Counted from the stretch's first letter, positions 53,489-62,642 are shown. The stretch is 64,000 bases of DNA from Mariniphaga sediminis (GCF_003573545.1 NZ_QWET01000020.1:21437-85436); one strand, 5' to 3'. Notes: generated from the letters alone by a model not told the origin. Numbers and translations are program-made.

Positions 53489-54103
53489 ATGCAGTTAATT
53501 CAAAATCTTATCTCAAAGTTCAGGAATGCGGATGGCGATCCAACAAAGCAAGTTATCGATTTGATTGTATTTGCTGGTTACTTTTCCTTTTGTCTTTACG
53601 CTGGTGGTGTAGCATACAGTTCAAGTTATAATGATTATTTTTCAATGCAAACACCAATTAATATAAAGGATTCATACACTGCTGTAAAGTTTGCGACTCA
53701 TGTTCTTGCTTCCGGTTGGTATTGGTTGGCTTCTTCAGTATACATACTTCTTTTTATTCTTCTATACTACTCTTGCAGATATGCATGGAAACCCTGGATT
53801 GGATATTTTGTAATGAGCTTATTGTTCTATTCTACCTTTTTAATTTGTGCGGCAATTGGCAACACCAAAGGGAAAAGGGATGCAATAAGGGATGGATTAA
53901 AGGATTCTACTAGTTTACCAGTTGTAAAATTATACAGCACAGACAATTCAGGAACAAACTATGCAGATGGAAACTATCATTTACTTTTTTCTGATGATGA
54001 AAGGTTTTACATTTTTGAGCCGGCGGGCGTAGAAGGCTCTGTAATTCAAATAATTGTTGTTAGCAGAAAGAATATTAATTATCATGAAATTACAGTAAAA
54101 TGA
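53489..54103 (+). CDS. Hypothetical membrane protein
   Basis: A 204-residue protein with three or so membrane segments (about 25-45, 65-90 and 100-123: ASGWYWLASSVYILLFILLYYS), then a C-terminal soluble domain of about 75 residues. Not recognised. It overlaps the next gene by four bases (ATGA), so the two are a translationally coupled pair. AT-rich codon use points to horizontal acquisition. Confidence 0.6.
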   Translation: MQLIQNLISKFRNADGDPTKQVIDLIVFAGYFSFCLYAGGVAYSSSYNDYFSMQTPINIKDSYTAVKFATHVLASGWYWLASSVYILLFILLYYSCRYAWKPWIGYFVMSLLFYSTFLICAAIGNTKGKRDAIRDGLKDSTSLPVVKLYSTDNSGTNYADGNYHLLFSDDERFYIFEPAGVEGSVIQIIVVSRKNINYHEITVK

Positions 54104-54648
54104 AAAAGATTATACAACTTTTGAGTATTACTATTTTTTGCAGCACCGGATTTTGTTATGCCGACATAATAAAATTTGAAACAAATGACTGGTCTGATAA
54201 ACGTCCGTTAGTTTGGACAGGAACACTAAAAAAAATTGATCCTGAGAGCAATTTGGTTTATTTTGAGTATAAAATGAAAGATAAAATTAGGGCATTTCAA
54301 GTTCATATAACCAGAATTTATTCATTAACCATTGATAGCCAGGATCGGGTAGATAAGCCATTGCCCGAAACAAGACAAAATTTATCAACTCCCCTACCGT
54401 CCAATCCGCATTCAAAACGCATATTGGAATTGTCTAACCAAAATTTTGTAACAGAAGATATTCCCGGGGATGTCAAAGTTCGGCCGGATAGAGAAAAACT
54501 AAAAAGCGGAGGTAATCTAAAAATTTACCTTAATGGAAACGTTGTATCAGCTAATCTTCAAAAAGTTGTTTTAATGGCAAGAGCAGCAAATAGAAGTCAG
54601 CAATCCTTTGAAATTCAACGTTCTGATTTAATAAAGTGGATTCGGTAA
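54100..54648 (+). CDS. Hypothetical exported protein
   Basis: A 182-residue protein with a signal peptide (1-21, ending CYADI). The mature part is polar and beta-rich in the first half (VWTGTLKKIDPESNLVYFEYKMKD, resembling an SH3- or Sm-like barrel), followed by a proline- and charge-rich middle and a second beta segment (NLKIYLNGNVVSANLQKVVLM). Not recognised. Coupled to the upstream membrane protein gene, and followed by a Crp/Fnr gene after about 85 bases. Confidence 0.6.
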   Translation: MKKIIQLLSITIFCSTGFCYADIIKFETNDWSDKRPLVWTGTLKKIDPESNLVYFEYKMKDKIRAFQVHITRIYSLTIDSQDRVDKPLPETRQNLSTPLPSNPHSKRILELSNQNFVTEDIPGDVKVRPDREKLKSGGNLKIYLNGNVVSANLQKVVLMARAANRSQQSFEIQRSDLIKWIR

Positions 54649-54732
54649 TATATTAACGATGGATTCCTGTTTGTGTCTAATTACAATAGTTTTAATACTT
54701 CAGATGCCCTCAGTTGGTTATTAAAAGAAATT

Positions 54733-55320
54733 ATGTCTCCCGAATTTAGAACATATCAAGACTATCTTTCCTCTTTTGATATAAAAGTAAGTGATCTTTT
54801 AGGTAACTTTTTTAATCATCTTTCAATTTTAAAACTGAAGAAAAACAATATTTATCTATCTGAAAACACAATACCTAATGAATTGGGTTTTATTGTTAAC
54901 GGATTGATGCGTTCCTACATTATTGATGAAAACGGAAACGAAAGAACGATTAACTTTTTCACTGAATTAAATTATGTAGGAGACTATCAGTCCCTTATAA
55001 GTAAGACGCCTACTATGTACGTCTTTCAATGTTTGGAAAATACTACGCTTATTCAAATTCCTTATACTGCACTAGAAGAAGGATACAACCAAAATCCGGT
55101 TCTCGAAAAACATGGAAGGATATTGGCCGAGAAAAAACTATCGATGCAAAATAACCGCATAAAAACTTTTCTTACCCAAACAGCTGAACAACGTTACCTT
55201 TCTTTTATCCGGAAAAACCCCGGACTTTTCAACAGAATTTCCCTCACTCACCTAAGTAGTTATTTAGGTATAGAAAGACAATCACTTACCCGAATCAGAA
55301 AAAAGTTAGCATCATTTTGA
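54733..55320 (+). CDS. Crp/Fnr-family transcriptional regulator
   Basis: With ATG at 54733 it has 195 residues, the usual length in Bacteroidota; an in-frame GTG at 54673 would add 20. The N-terminal cyclic-nucleotide-like domain (about 25-120) has NELGFIVNGLMRSYIIDENG and INFFTELNYVGDYQS. The HTH is LTHLSSYLGIERQSLTRIRKKL. The glutamate/arginine pair that contacts cAMP is not evident, so the ligand is unknown. No iron-sulfur cysteines. Confidence 0.88.
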   Translation: MSPEFRTYQDYLSSFDIKVSDLLGNFFNHLSILKLKKNNIYLSENTIPNELGFIVNGLMRSYIIDENGNERTINFFTELNYVGDYQSLISKTPTMYVFQCLENTTLIQIPYTALEEGYNQNPVLEKHGRILAEKKLSMQNNRIKTFLTQTAEQRYLSFIRKNPGLFNRISLTHLSSYLGIERQSLTRIRKKLASF

Positions 55321-55395
55321 TTTTGGCACATTTGTGTCATGCATTTACCTACTGAAAGATAAATCTTTGCATTTTAAAATCTAAAAAATAAAAAA

Positions 55396-55893
55396 ATGTT
55401 TAGAAACTCAGTTTATGGTTTAGCGGCTCTCATTGCGATAATTGGCTTAACTGGAAATAAAAACCAAAATACAGAACAAAACCAAAAGCCGCCGGTGCAT
55501 ATTGGCTATTATCTTAAAACGTTGGATAACCTGCTAACAGAACATATAGATCGAATGCATGCAGCAAATGGATTGACCAGGGCAGAATGGCAAATATTAA
55601 ATAGCATTTATTGCACACCAAATATTGACACTGCGATTTTAGTTGATATTGTAAAAGAATTTACGGATATCGTAACTGCTCATAAGCTAATAAGTAATTT
55701 AATCAAAAAGGAATTGGTTACAGGACACAAATTCCTGAAACTGACTGGAAAAGGGAGAAAGTGCTACAATATGGTTTTTGAAATGCAAAAAGCATTCAGG
55801 CGACGAGTAGCGAAAGGTATTTCTCAGAGTGAATACGAACAGGTAATCAGAACTTTGGATAAAATGATTAAGAACCTAACAGTTGATAAATAA
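55396..55893 (+). CDS. MarR-like winged-helix protein with hydrophobic N-terminus
   Basis: A 165-residue protein. Residues about 35-160 fit a MarR-type winged helix (LTRAEWQILNSIYCTPNIDTAILVDIVKEFTDI, ISNLIKKELVTGHKFLKLTGKGRK). The first about 33 residues are a hydrophobic segment and polar linker (VYGLAALIAIIGLTGNKNQN), unusual for a MarR repressor; it could be a membrane anchor or reflect a start that is too far upstream (no ATG/GTG within the domain gives a full fold). Follows Crp/Fnr by 75 bases; the SRPBCC gene follows after 2. Confidence 0.7.
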   Translation: MFRNSVYGLAALIAIIGLTGNKNQNTEQNQKPPVHIGYYLKTLDNLLTEHIDRMHAANGLTRAEWQILNSIYCTPNIDTAILVDIVKEFTDIVTAHKLISNLIKKELVTGHKFLKLTGKGRKCYNMVFEMQKAFRRRVAKGISQSEYEQVIRTLDKMIKNLTVDK

Positions 55894-55895
55894 TA

Positions 55896-56445
55896 ATGAA
55901 AATGATTATTCTAAAATTAATTACAGTCTTAATCGCAATAATTGCAGTAGTCTGTGTCATAACAATCTTTACAAAGAAAAAGTACAATATTAAAAGAGAA
56001 TTGGTTGTAAATGCACCTCAAAAAAAAGTATATGATTATGTGCGAATGCATAAAAATCAAAAGTATTTTAACCATTGGCTTAGTTTCGATCCTAATACAA
56101 AAATAGAAATTACGGGTAGTGAAGATGGTACACCAGGGGCTACATTTCATTTTGAAAGTAGTCATAAAAAAGTTGGCACTGGTGAATGGGAAAATGTAGC
56201 CATGAACCCAAATGAGAGAATTGATTTAGAATTAAGGTTTCTAAAGCCTTATCTATTTACAGCTACAAGGGAGTATTCAGTTTAAATCTCAATCAGAAAA
56301 CAAAACAAAAATAGTTTGGGATTATCATAGTGGAATGGATTGGCCTAAAAATTTTATGCTTTTAATAATAGATATGGATAAAATAATAGGACAAGATATT
56401 GAATCCACTTTGCAAAAAATAAAAACCAATCTAGAAAGCCAATGA
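55896..56445 (+). pseudogene. SRPBCC-fold protein interrupted by a frameshift
   Basis: The first frame (55896-56285) encodes a membrane anchor (IILKLITVLIAIIAVVCVITIF) and an SRPBCC/START-like domain (RELVVNAPQKKVYDYVRMHKN) and stops early at TAA 56283. The reading continues in the +1 frame from about 56278 to the TGA at 56443-56445 (QFKSQSENKTKIVWDYHSGMDW, IIDMDKIIGQDIEST), which completes the fold. One inserted base near 56270-56283 explains it. Sequencing error or recent decay cannot be told apart. Confidence 0.8.
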
Positions 56446-56509
56446 TTTCCAACTATTCTTAAATAGCAAAGATCATTATGTATGACTAATAAATTGAAAA
56501 CTAAAAGTT

Positions 56510-56722
56510 ATGTCATTTCAAGCGTATATAGATAATATTCAAAAGAAAACAGGAAAAACACCCGCGGATTTTAAAGAGCTGGCAACAAAAAAAGGATTCC
56601 TGAAAGACGGTAACCTTGTAGTAAAAGCAACTGAGATTACCAATTGGCTGAAAGAAGAATTTAAACTGGGTCATGGACATGCGATGGCAGTTTATGCCAC
56701 ATTCAAAGGGAAAACCAAATAA
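56510..56722 (+). CDS. DUF4287 protein
   Basis: A 70-residue protein that fits the small DUF4287 family: MSFQAYIDNIQKKTGKTPADFKEL, then TEITNWLKEEFKLGHGHAMAVYATFKG. Function unknown; common in Bacteroidota and Actinobacteria. ATG 56510 follows an AT-rich spacer. Confidence 0.88.
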   Translation: MSFQAYIDNIQKKTGKTPADFKELATKKGFLKDGNLVVKATEITNWLKEEFKLGHGHAMAVYATFKGKTK

Positions 56723-56800
56723 GCAGAAACCCTTTGCTAACACGGATCCGCAACGCGTGCCTTGCTACTGATAATCAAATAACATAAACTTTTGATTCGC
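56723..56800. repeat. Short repeat-like unit before a small gene
   Basis: A copy of the CGCGTGCCTTG motif (about 56754-56764) shared with the unit at 53221-53330 lies here. Otherwise nothing was seen. Confidence 0.4.
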
Positions 56801-57001
56801 ATGAAAAATAGTATTGTAAAAAATAACGTGTCTTTTGGTGAGAAGGAATTGGAGGAAGCCTTGGTGGCTTTAACCTCTTTAATCGATAAATGTGAGAAAG
56901 CTAAAGATAAGCTGGAACAAAGTTCTTCCCAGCAAACTTTGCTAAAAAGACGTATTAAAGCATTGCAAATTGCGGTTAGCTTGATTAAAGAGAAAATTTA
57001 G
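56801..57001 (+). CDS. Small coiled-coil hypothetical protein
   Basis: With ATG at 56801 it has 66 residues, strongly helical with heptad spacing (EKELEEALVALTSLIDKCEKAKDKLEQ ... RRIKALQIAVSLIKEKI is split by a polar SSSQQ turn). No family recognised. It could form a helical hairpin or dimer. Confidence 0.6.
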   Translation: MKNSIVKNNVSFGEKELEEALVALTSLIDKCEKAKDKLEQSSSQQTLLKRRIKALQIAVSLIKEKI

Positions 57002-57390
57002 TACTGCAATCCACTTCCCAAAAGGTACCGATTGCAAATAGGCAGCAGCAAGGCCTTTCGGCAGCTTTTTGTTTTGAGAAATGTTCTTATCCCCTCGGAA
57101 CTTAAAGCCATCCCCCGTGTACGCAGGAATTTCCCCTCGGGACACAGGAAAATCCCCAAAGTACCCAAAGAAAGTCACAAGGGGAAAAGGCTTTTCCCCT
57201 TGTGACCCGGGGCGGGTCATTAGGGGCGAAAGGAAATCCCCTGTGTTCCGGCCCATATCCCCCCGGGAAAATAGCCAGGTCCCCATGTATTTGCGTAGGG
57301 TAACAGGTTCACCGTGAGAAAGTATAACTGTAATTTCATAATTACTTTAATCAATTTTGTTTTGTTGAAAACCAGTTTATTTCTGAAGTA
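57002..57390. repeat. Repeat-rich spacer with G/C runs and a perfect palindrome
   Basis: 389 bases without a credible gene. 57021-57053 is a diverged copy of the unit at 52719-52755. From about 57085 to 57290 runs of C3-C6 and G4 recur (TCCCCTCGG, TCCCCAAAG, GGGGCGGG, TCCCCCCGGG), with a perfect 16-bp inverted repeat at 57174-57206 (arms GTCACAAGGGGAAAAG / its complement, centre G). The rest is AT-rich and ends in the 3' region of the large minus-strand gene. Confidence 0.75.
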
Positions 57391-60321
57391 TCAGTTCTTT
57401 TCATTTTTCAACAAAGGCTCTCCTTCTCCAATTATAGTTACCTGAAATCGGGAATGAATACCATTAACATTTTCGTATGTAAATGATATATCATTATTTC
57501 CCTTCTGAAATTCAGGTATTTCCCCTTTCAACCTAATCTCCTGAATCAATTCGCCTTTAGCACCATACAACTTACAATCGCCTTGTGACAACATCTCAAT
57601 GTACATACCGGATTCCATTTCCACCGGAAAAACAATTTTTTCTTCACCTATTATTACAGTAGGATTTTTGACAGTATTTGGAATCATTGGCAATGCCTTT
57701 ATTGCCCCAATCCGGCAGCTTACTTCCTTATCTTTGGGGAGGTTATTATACCACAACTGCAGTTTGTCGACGCGTCCAAAGTCTACTTTATAGAAATAAG
57801 AATTATATACATTAAAATATTCGTCAGGCCATATATAATCATTAAACCTGGACGACTCTATTTCCACCAGTTCAAAATATCTCCAGCCTGTAAAATCAAT
57901 TTTAATAAAATGGTCTCCTCTTGCCCCCATCGAAATATACTGTGGGCTCTCTATTCTTAAATTTAACAACTCTCCTTTGCCATCCCCTTTTACCCATACT
58001 CCCAGTGCCTGGTTATTTTCCAGATTAAGCCAGGGATCAAATTTCTTTTCCATTTTCAGCCAGGAACCCTCCTGCGGTGATTCTCCCTTACTGGTTGCAT
58101 TAAAAAGCCCCACCGGGCCCACGTGTCCAGCATTTTTTTCTGCAGATTCTTCTATCCTTCCGGTTACTCCTTTTGCGTTCCCCTTTTGATTAAACTCTTT
58201 CGGAGAAGAAAATTCAGCCAAAAGGATATTGTCATCGTCATCAAAAGCTTTGACAGACATCAATAATTCAATCCTTAATTTCACCGGCTGGCTTTCAAAC
58301 TTATTACACACTTCCCATTTGGCTGACTGGGGGTTTGCCCCTTCAACCTTGTGTTTTTGGTAAGTTACAGGTTTAAAATTCCATCCCCCGCCCTCTTCCC
58401 GGAACAGGGTAAATTCTTCACCCGGCTGGCGGAGGAGGGAACGTATGCTGTCATTAAAATAATTTTTATGGCGTAACTCTTCATATTGTTTTATAATGGG
58501 GGTCAACCTCCCAAACAATGGGTACTCCTTCAATGTTTTATCGTCAACACCACCAAGCATTGATAACCCTGCATTATTCCCTATCATTTTGCAACAAAGG
58601 TACTCGATATCGTCAGGGAAAGTGGGCTCAGTTTGTGGAGGGTCCCATGTATAATTTTTCCACCATCCTAAATGCAGCGGCAAAAGGAGCCTGCCATTTT
58701 CTGCAGGGGCAAGTTTATTAATTACGGGTGTATGGCCCATCCATTCGCCATGGCGGGGGTCGTCCGATTTTATTGCCGCCAGGTGGATATCAATGAACCT
58801 TTTGTATCCCCTTGTTGGCCTGTCCCAGGCCTGCCACCGGGAGCTATAATGCCAGTAATGGTGGGGCATATCGCACATCTCCATCCCAACAGGCTTTTTA
58901 AGGTTGCGGGCTACCTCAAATATAAACTTTGTTCCGTAATACCAGGCATTCTCTTTTCCTGCAAGCAGATCGTTCCCGTCAATCGCGTCAAAGTATAAGC
59001 CGTCGAAACCACATTCGTCGGTAATTTCGGCTGTCCTTTTTGCGATGCTCCTAAATAATGGTGTTTCAGGCCCGGGGACAAACAGGCCAAACATCTCCCT
59101 CAGGTGATATGCTTTTTCATTAACAGGATGAGTGGTCACTTGTGTACCGGATACTCCCCTTGTCAATCCTTTAAATTTATACGGATATGTTGGTGTAACC
59201 TCATTGAATTCAATCAGTTCATTGCCAACATGAAGCGTCCGGCTGTTTCGGACAAAATACCCTGTCACAGGGGAAACATCACTCGTTGATTCTTTAACAA
59301 CAATCTCATCATCATCAGGCCCCAGCGGTTCTGCCAATGTAAAAGAACTAAAATATCCAAGGTCTTCGCTTGGTACCGGTGTTACATATTTCGAGCTTTT
59401 GTCAATAAAAAAGGTATATGTGAGTAAAATGGATGAGATACCTGCTTCATGGAGTTTGTCATTTATCCGCTTAAAACTTTGCCATCCATCAGGCCACTTT
59501 GCCCTGTCAAGTTCGAATTCACCATGTTTATAGAACTCTCCGCCTCCGTGAATAATAACCTGGTTGAAACCAAGTTCCCGGCACTGCTTGATTGTTTCAT
59601 CAACCGTTTTTTCCGTCAGGCTCCCAAAATCCATAAGGTACGAGCCATACCCCTCCTTCTCCAGTTGGGCCCATGCCCCTCCTTTATCTGAAAAAGGGAT
59701 ATCTTCAGCGTTTCGTATAACACCCCGGATAGACGGTAGTATTTCCTCCATGGGTACACCCAGCATGGCTGCTTCGGCGCCTTCCATACCAAACCGTTTG
59801 TAACAGGCTGCCCACAAATGGTCCTGTAATGCAGGCAACTGCCTTACATGGGTAAAAAGGTTCATCGACAGCACACAGGCAGCAAAAGGCTCCCAGGGCA
59901 TTGCCTCCAGCTTTAAAGGGACATTCACAAAAGTAAGTGATTCCGCATCTCCCGTTACAGATAATACTTCGAATACAAGCCGGTCATTTTCCTTTACCAA
60001 ATTTATTTCAGCAGTTACTCCAGCATCGCCAAATCCATATATAAGTTTGCCCCCTTGTACTGAAACCGATGACACATAATATTCCTTGCCACTTTGTTTG
60101 ACATAAGCACAATATGAAACAGTGTCTGCATTAAGGTAGTCAATACCTGATGTTTTATCAATAAAACTCAGGTTCTTTCCTGAAGAGCTAATCTCATATT
60201 TAAAACCATTACTTTCCAGTACAATATTATTTTTGCTATGGTGGTTGAATGAAAAAAATGCCAGTGACAAAATAACTGCATTCATGCCGGTAAACCCCCA
60301 CCTGTTTTTTATCCAATTCAT
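57391..60321 (-). CDS. Exported TIM-barrel glycoside-hydrolase-like protein (unclassified)
   Basis: A 976-residue protein with a signal-like N-terminus (about 13-25). Residues about 35-145 are beta-rich, and 230-560 look like a TIM barrel with GFNQVIIHGGGEFY, the strand-end GFDGLYFDAIDG (439-449, candidate acids D445/D448) and GMEMCDMPHHYWHY. The C-terminal part (about 650-960) is beta-sandwich with carbohydrate-binding-like segments. It resembles alpha-glycosidase-type barrels, but no known family can be assigned. First gene downstream of an epimerase-like barrel in a sugar catabolism cluster; expected in the periplasm or outside. Confidence 0.75.
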   Translation of the reverse strand: MNWIKNRWGFTGMNAVILSLAFFSFNHHSKNNIVLESNGFKYEISSSGKNLSFIDKTSGIDYLNADTVSYCAYVKQSGKEYYVSSVSVQGGKLIYGFGDAGVTAEINLVKENDRLVFEVLSVTGDAESLTFVNVPLKLEAMPWEPFAACVLSMNLFTHVRQLPALQDHLWAACYKRFGMEGAEAAMLGVPMEEILPSIRGVIRNAEDIPFSDKGGAWAQLEKEGYGSYLMDFGSLTEKTVDETIKQCRELGFNQVIIHGGGEFYKHGEFELDRAKWPDGWQSFKRINDKLHEAGISSILLTYTFFIDKSSKYVTPVPSEDLGYFSSFTLAEPLGPDDDEIVVKESTSDVSPVTGYFVRNSRTLHVGNELIEFNEVTPTYPYKFKGLTRGVSGTQVTTHPVNEKAYHLREMFGLFVPGPETPLFRSIAKRTAEITDECGFDGLYFDAIDGNDLLAGKENAWYYGTKFIFEVARNLKKPVGMEMCDMPHHYWHYSSRWQAWDRPTRGYKRFIDIHLAAIKSDDPRHGEWMGHTPVINKLAPAENGRLLLPLHLGWWKNYTWDPPQTEPTFPDDIEYLCCKMIGNNAGLSMLGGVDDKTLKEYPLFGRLTPIIKQYEELRHKNYFNDSIRSLLRQPGEEFTLFREEGGGWNFKPVTYQKHKVEGANPQSAKWEVCNKFESQPVKLRIELLMSVKAFDDDDNILLAEFSSPKEFNQKGNAKGVTGRIEESAEKNAGHVGPVGLFNATSKGESPQEGSWLKMEKKFDPWLNLENNQALGVWVKGDGKGELLNLRIESPQYISMGARGDHFIKIDFTGWRYFELVEIESSRFNDYIWPDEYFNVYNSYFYKVDFGRVDKLQLWYNNLPKDKEVSCRIGAIKALPMIPNTVKNPTVIIGEEKIVFPVEMESGMYIEMLSQGDCKLYGAKGELIQEIRLKGEIPEFQKGNNDISFTYENVNGIHSRFQVTIIGEGEPLLKNEKN

Positions 60322-60384
60322 AATGAAATCAATTTTATTTCGCGATAGTGCGACTTATTAAATAGTATATCACACATTTTCCCT

Positions 60385-61317
60385 TTAACTCAAAATCAGT
60401 GTTTCGATATATTTTTTTGTTTGAAGGATGTATTCTGTACGGTCACCGGACAGTTCACACTCAATAATGTAAGCTCCTTTAAAATCATTTTCTTTAAGAA
60501 GCCGAACCATTCCGGGAAAGTCTACCTCACCTTCAGGTACGGGAACTTCTTTTCCCAATTTGTTAGGATCTGTCGGATAAAGACCATCTTTAATGTGAAG
60601 GGCCCTTACATATTTTATCAATATTTTTAGCCCGTCGCAGGGGTTTGCTTTACCATACATTACCAAATTTGCAGGATCAAGGTTGACGTATAAATTGCCG
60701 GTACCGATATCTTCTATTGCTCTCAACAAAGTTATCGGGGTCTCCTGTCCGGTTTCAAAATAGAGGTCGATGTTTTTATTTACCCCGTATTCCCCCACTT
60801 TCCTCATAGCTTTCACAAATTCCAGGTAAAGAATATCCCTGGGGTCTTCGGGGATGAAACCGAAATGTGCATGCACCGCGGGAATCCCCGTTTCCACACA
60901 GAAGTCAATTCCCTTGTACAATCGTTCAATCCGTTCCTCACGATATTCCCGCGGAACTAGTCCAATGGTAGAAGGCCCTTCGTCCAGGGACCATATGTAT
61001 GGGCCCGGCCCCATACATATAAGGGTATTGGGTTGTATTTGGTATTTGCCGAGATTGTCGGAAAGCCTTTTTGCCAACTCCGGGGAATATTCAGATATCC
61101 CAAGCTGGCATGTAGTAAATCCCATATTACTAATTCTTTTTATATCTTCTTCAGGGTTATTTCCCGAAGTTATAATACCAATCGGATTATCACCTGAGGT
61201 AAATGAACGGCCATTTTTCTTGTCCTTGTTTTCAATCCAGCTAACTGCTGTTGAAAAAGCCGGCATTGCTGCGGCCATTCCTGTTGCAAGTAAAAATTTC
61301 CTTCTATTAATTGCCAT
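60385..61317 (-). CDS. Tat-exported sugar phosphate isomerase/epimerase-like TIM barrel (AP endonuclease 2 family)
   Basis: A 310-residue protein. Twin-arginine signal NRRKFLLATGMAA. The barrel has the metal-site residues of the xylose-isomerase-like family: Glu in DLYFETGQE, Asp in YVNLDPANLVM, His in ALHIKDG and Glu in YIIECELSG. It should isomerise or epimerise a sugar or cleave a polyol derivative, in the periplasm. Located between the GH-like gene and the Gfo/Idh gene. Confidence 0.88.
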   Translation of the reverse strand: MAINRRKFLLATGMAAAMPAFSTAVSWIENKDKKNGRSFTSGDNPIGIITSGNNPEEDIKRISNMGFTTCQLGISEYSPELAKRLSDNLGKYQIQPNTLICMGPGPYIWSLDEGPSTIGLVPREYREERIERLYKGIDFCVETGIPAVHAHFGFIPEDPRDILYLEFVKAMRKVGEYGVNKNIDLYFETGQETPITLLRAIEDIGTGNLYVNLDPANLVMYGKANPCDGLKILIKYVRALHIKDGLYPTDPNKLGKEVPVPEGEVDFPGMVRLLKENDFKGAYIIECELSGDRTEYILQTKKYIETLILS

Positions 61318-61356
61318 AGTTACAAGAATTATTTTGTTTTTTAATTTCTTCTAAAC

Positions 61357-62628
61357 CTATTTTTTAAACTGCGACAGGTCTAAACCTGTTTCCAGTTTTT
61401 CATTTGAAGCATATACCTCATCCCAGTTGAGGCTTTCTCCTGAAATAGCCGCATTTCTTCCCACAATAGCTGAAAGAGTGGATGTAGCCCCCTGTTTGGC
61501 TTCATTGAGGTAATTGCCCGATTCAATACTTTCGATAAAAGCAATCTCCTTATTGGCATCAGCATCACTGAGGGAGGACAGGAATACTCCGGCCTGTCTT
61601 TGTTTTTCGTCAGGTAAAACATTTTCACATCTCTGAATCCCTGAATCCCATTTATTCCTACCCTCAATAAAAACGCCTCCCGTATAATGTGCTTCAGCTA
61701 TTCCTTCTGTACCGATAAAGCGTGCGCAAACATCCCCGAATTGTGGCCCTGCCTGTGTTGAATGCATCGAAACATTTATATTGCCCGGATACCGGTACAA
61801 AACCTGGAAGTTACTCCAGGCATCTCCAAAATCAGGGGCTCCTTTCACTCCTCCAATACCCATTGCACTTTGTGGATTCGATTTCAAAACCCAATTAAAA
61901 ACATCTAACATGTGGATGCCCTGATCCAACAATATGCCACCGGATAATGCCCTGAAATGGAAATGATTTCTTATCCGGGCTTCATCCTCGGAAATTCCCT
62001 CTTTTTTTATTATTGGGATTCCCAAAGAAAAATAATGGAGTTCTCCGCTGATTAAGTCCCCAATATCTCCCCGTTGGATTCGTTTTACCATTTCAACATA
62101 TGGCGAAGCATGTCGGATTTGAAATCCGATAGCGATGCTTATTTTACCGTCATAATCATCCCCAACACGTTGAACCCTTTTACAACCTGCAACATCAGGA
62201 GCCACCGGCTTCTCGCAATAGACATGTTTTCCTGCCCTGGCAGCTGCCAACAAAAAATCAGGATGAGTATAGGCAGGTGATGAAATTAATACGGCATCAA
62301 CTTGATTATTGCTTAACAATTGTTCGTACGCTTTAAACCCCACATAGGTTGAGGATTGCTCAATTCCAGGCAGCCCCTTACTTCTGTTCTGTTCATCCAG
62401 TCTTTTTTGGGAAAACTCAAGCCTGTCCCTGAACAAATCAGCCATAGCAAAAATGTGGGTATTCGTGTGCTTCGCCATGGAAGTAATAACGGCTGTCCCC
62501 CTGTTTCCGCAACCTATAATCCCCACTCTGACAGCCGAGTTGATTTTAGTACCAAAAGCTATGGACGGGCTTAGAACAGTAAAAGTTGATATTACAGTTG
62601 TATTCTTAAAAAAAGTTCTGCGTTTCAT
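61357..62628 (-). CDS. Exported Gfo/Idh/MocA-family oxidoreductase
   Basis: A 423-residue protein with a twin-arginine-like signal (KRRTFFKNTTVISTF). Rossmann domain with VGIIGCGNRGTAVI, the active site motif HVYCEKPVAPDV, and GGILLDQGIHMLDVFNW with the catalytic region. Bacteroidota exported members of this family act on sugars with bound NAD(P). Substrate unknown; specific enzymes of the same fold include GH109 and inositol dehydrogenases, but the CEKP site favours a dehydrogenase. Confidence 0.88.
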   Translation of the reverse strand: MKRRTFFKNTTVISTFTVLSPSIAFGTKINSAVRVGIIGCGNRGTAVITSMAKHTNTHIFAMADLFRDRLEFSQKRLDEQNRSKGLPGIEQSSTYVGFKAYEQLLSNNQVDAVLISSPAYTHPDFLLAAARAGKHVYCEKPVAPDVAGCKRVQRVGDDYDGKISIAIGFQIRHASPYVEMVKRIQRGDIGDLISGELHYFSLGIPIIKKEGISEDEARIRNHFHFRALSGGILLDQGIHMLDVFNWVLKSNPQSAMGIGGVKGAPDFGDAWSNFQVLYRYPGNINVSMHSTQAGPQFGDVCARFIGTEGIAEAHYTGGVFIEGRNKWDSGIQRCENVLPDEKQRQAGVFLSSLSDADANKEIAFIESIESGNYLNEAKQGATSTLSAIVGRNAAISGESLNWDEVYASNEKLETGLDLSQFKK

Positions 62629-62642
62629 TTTTATCTCTTTTA

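Noticed and set aside
56942..57317. Two open frames of 78 and 114 codons (57081-57317 plus, 56942-57286 minus) in the G/C-run segment
   Set aside because: Their repetitive composition comes from the repeated nucleotide motif on both strands; there is no family match and the minus frame overlaps the gene at 56801.
61357..62628. Assigning this Gfo/Idh protein to GH109
   Set aside because: The active-site segment CEKPVAPDV is the dehydrogenase type, and GH109 features could not be verified.
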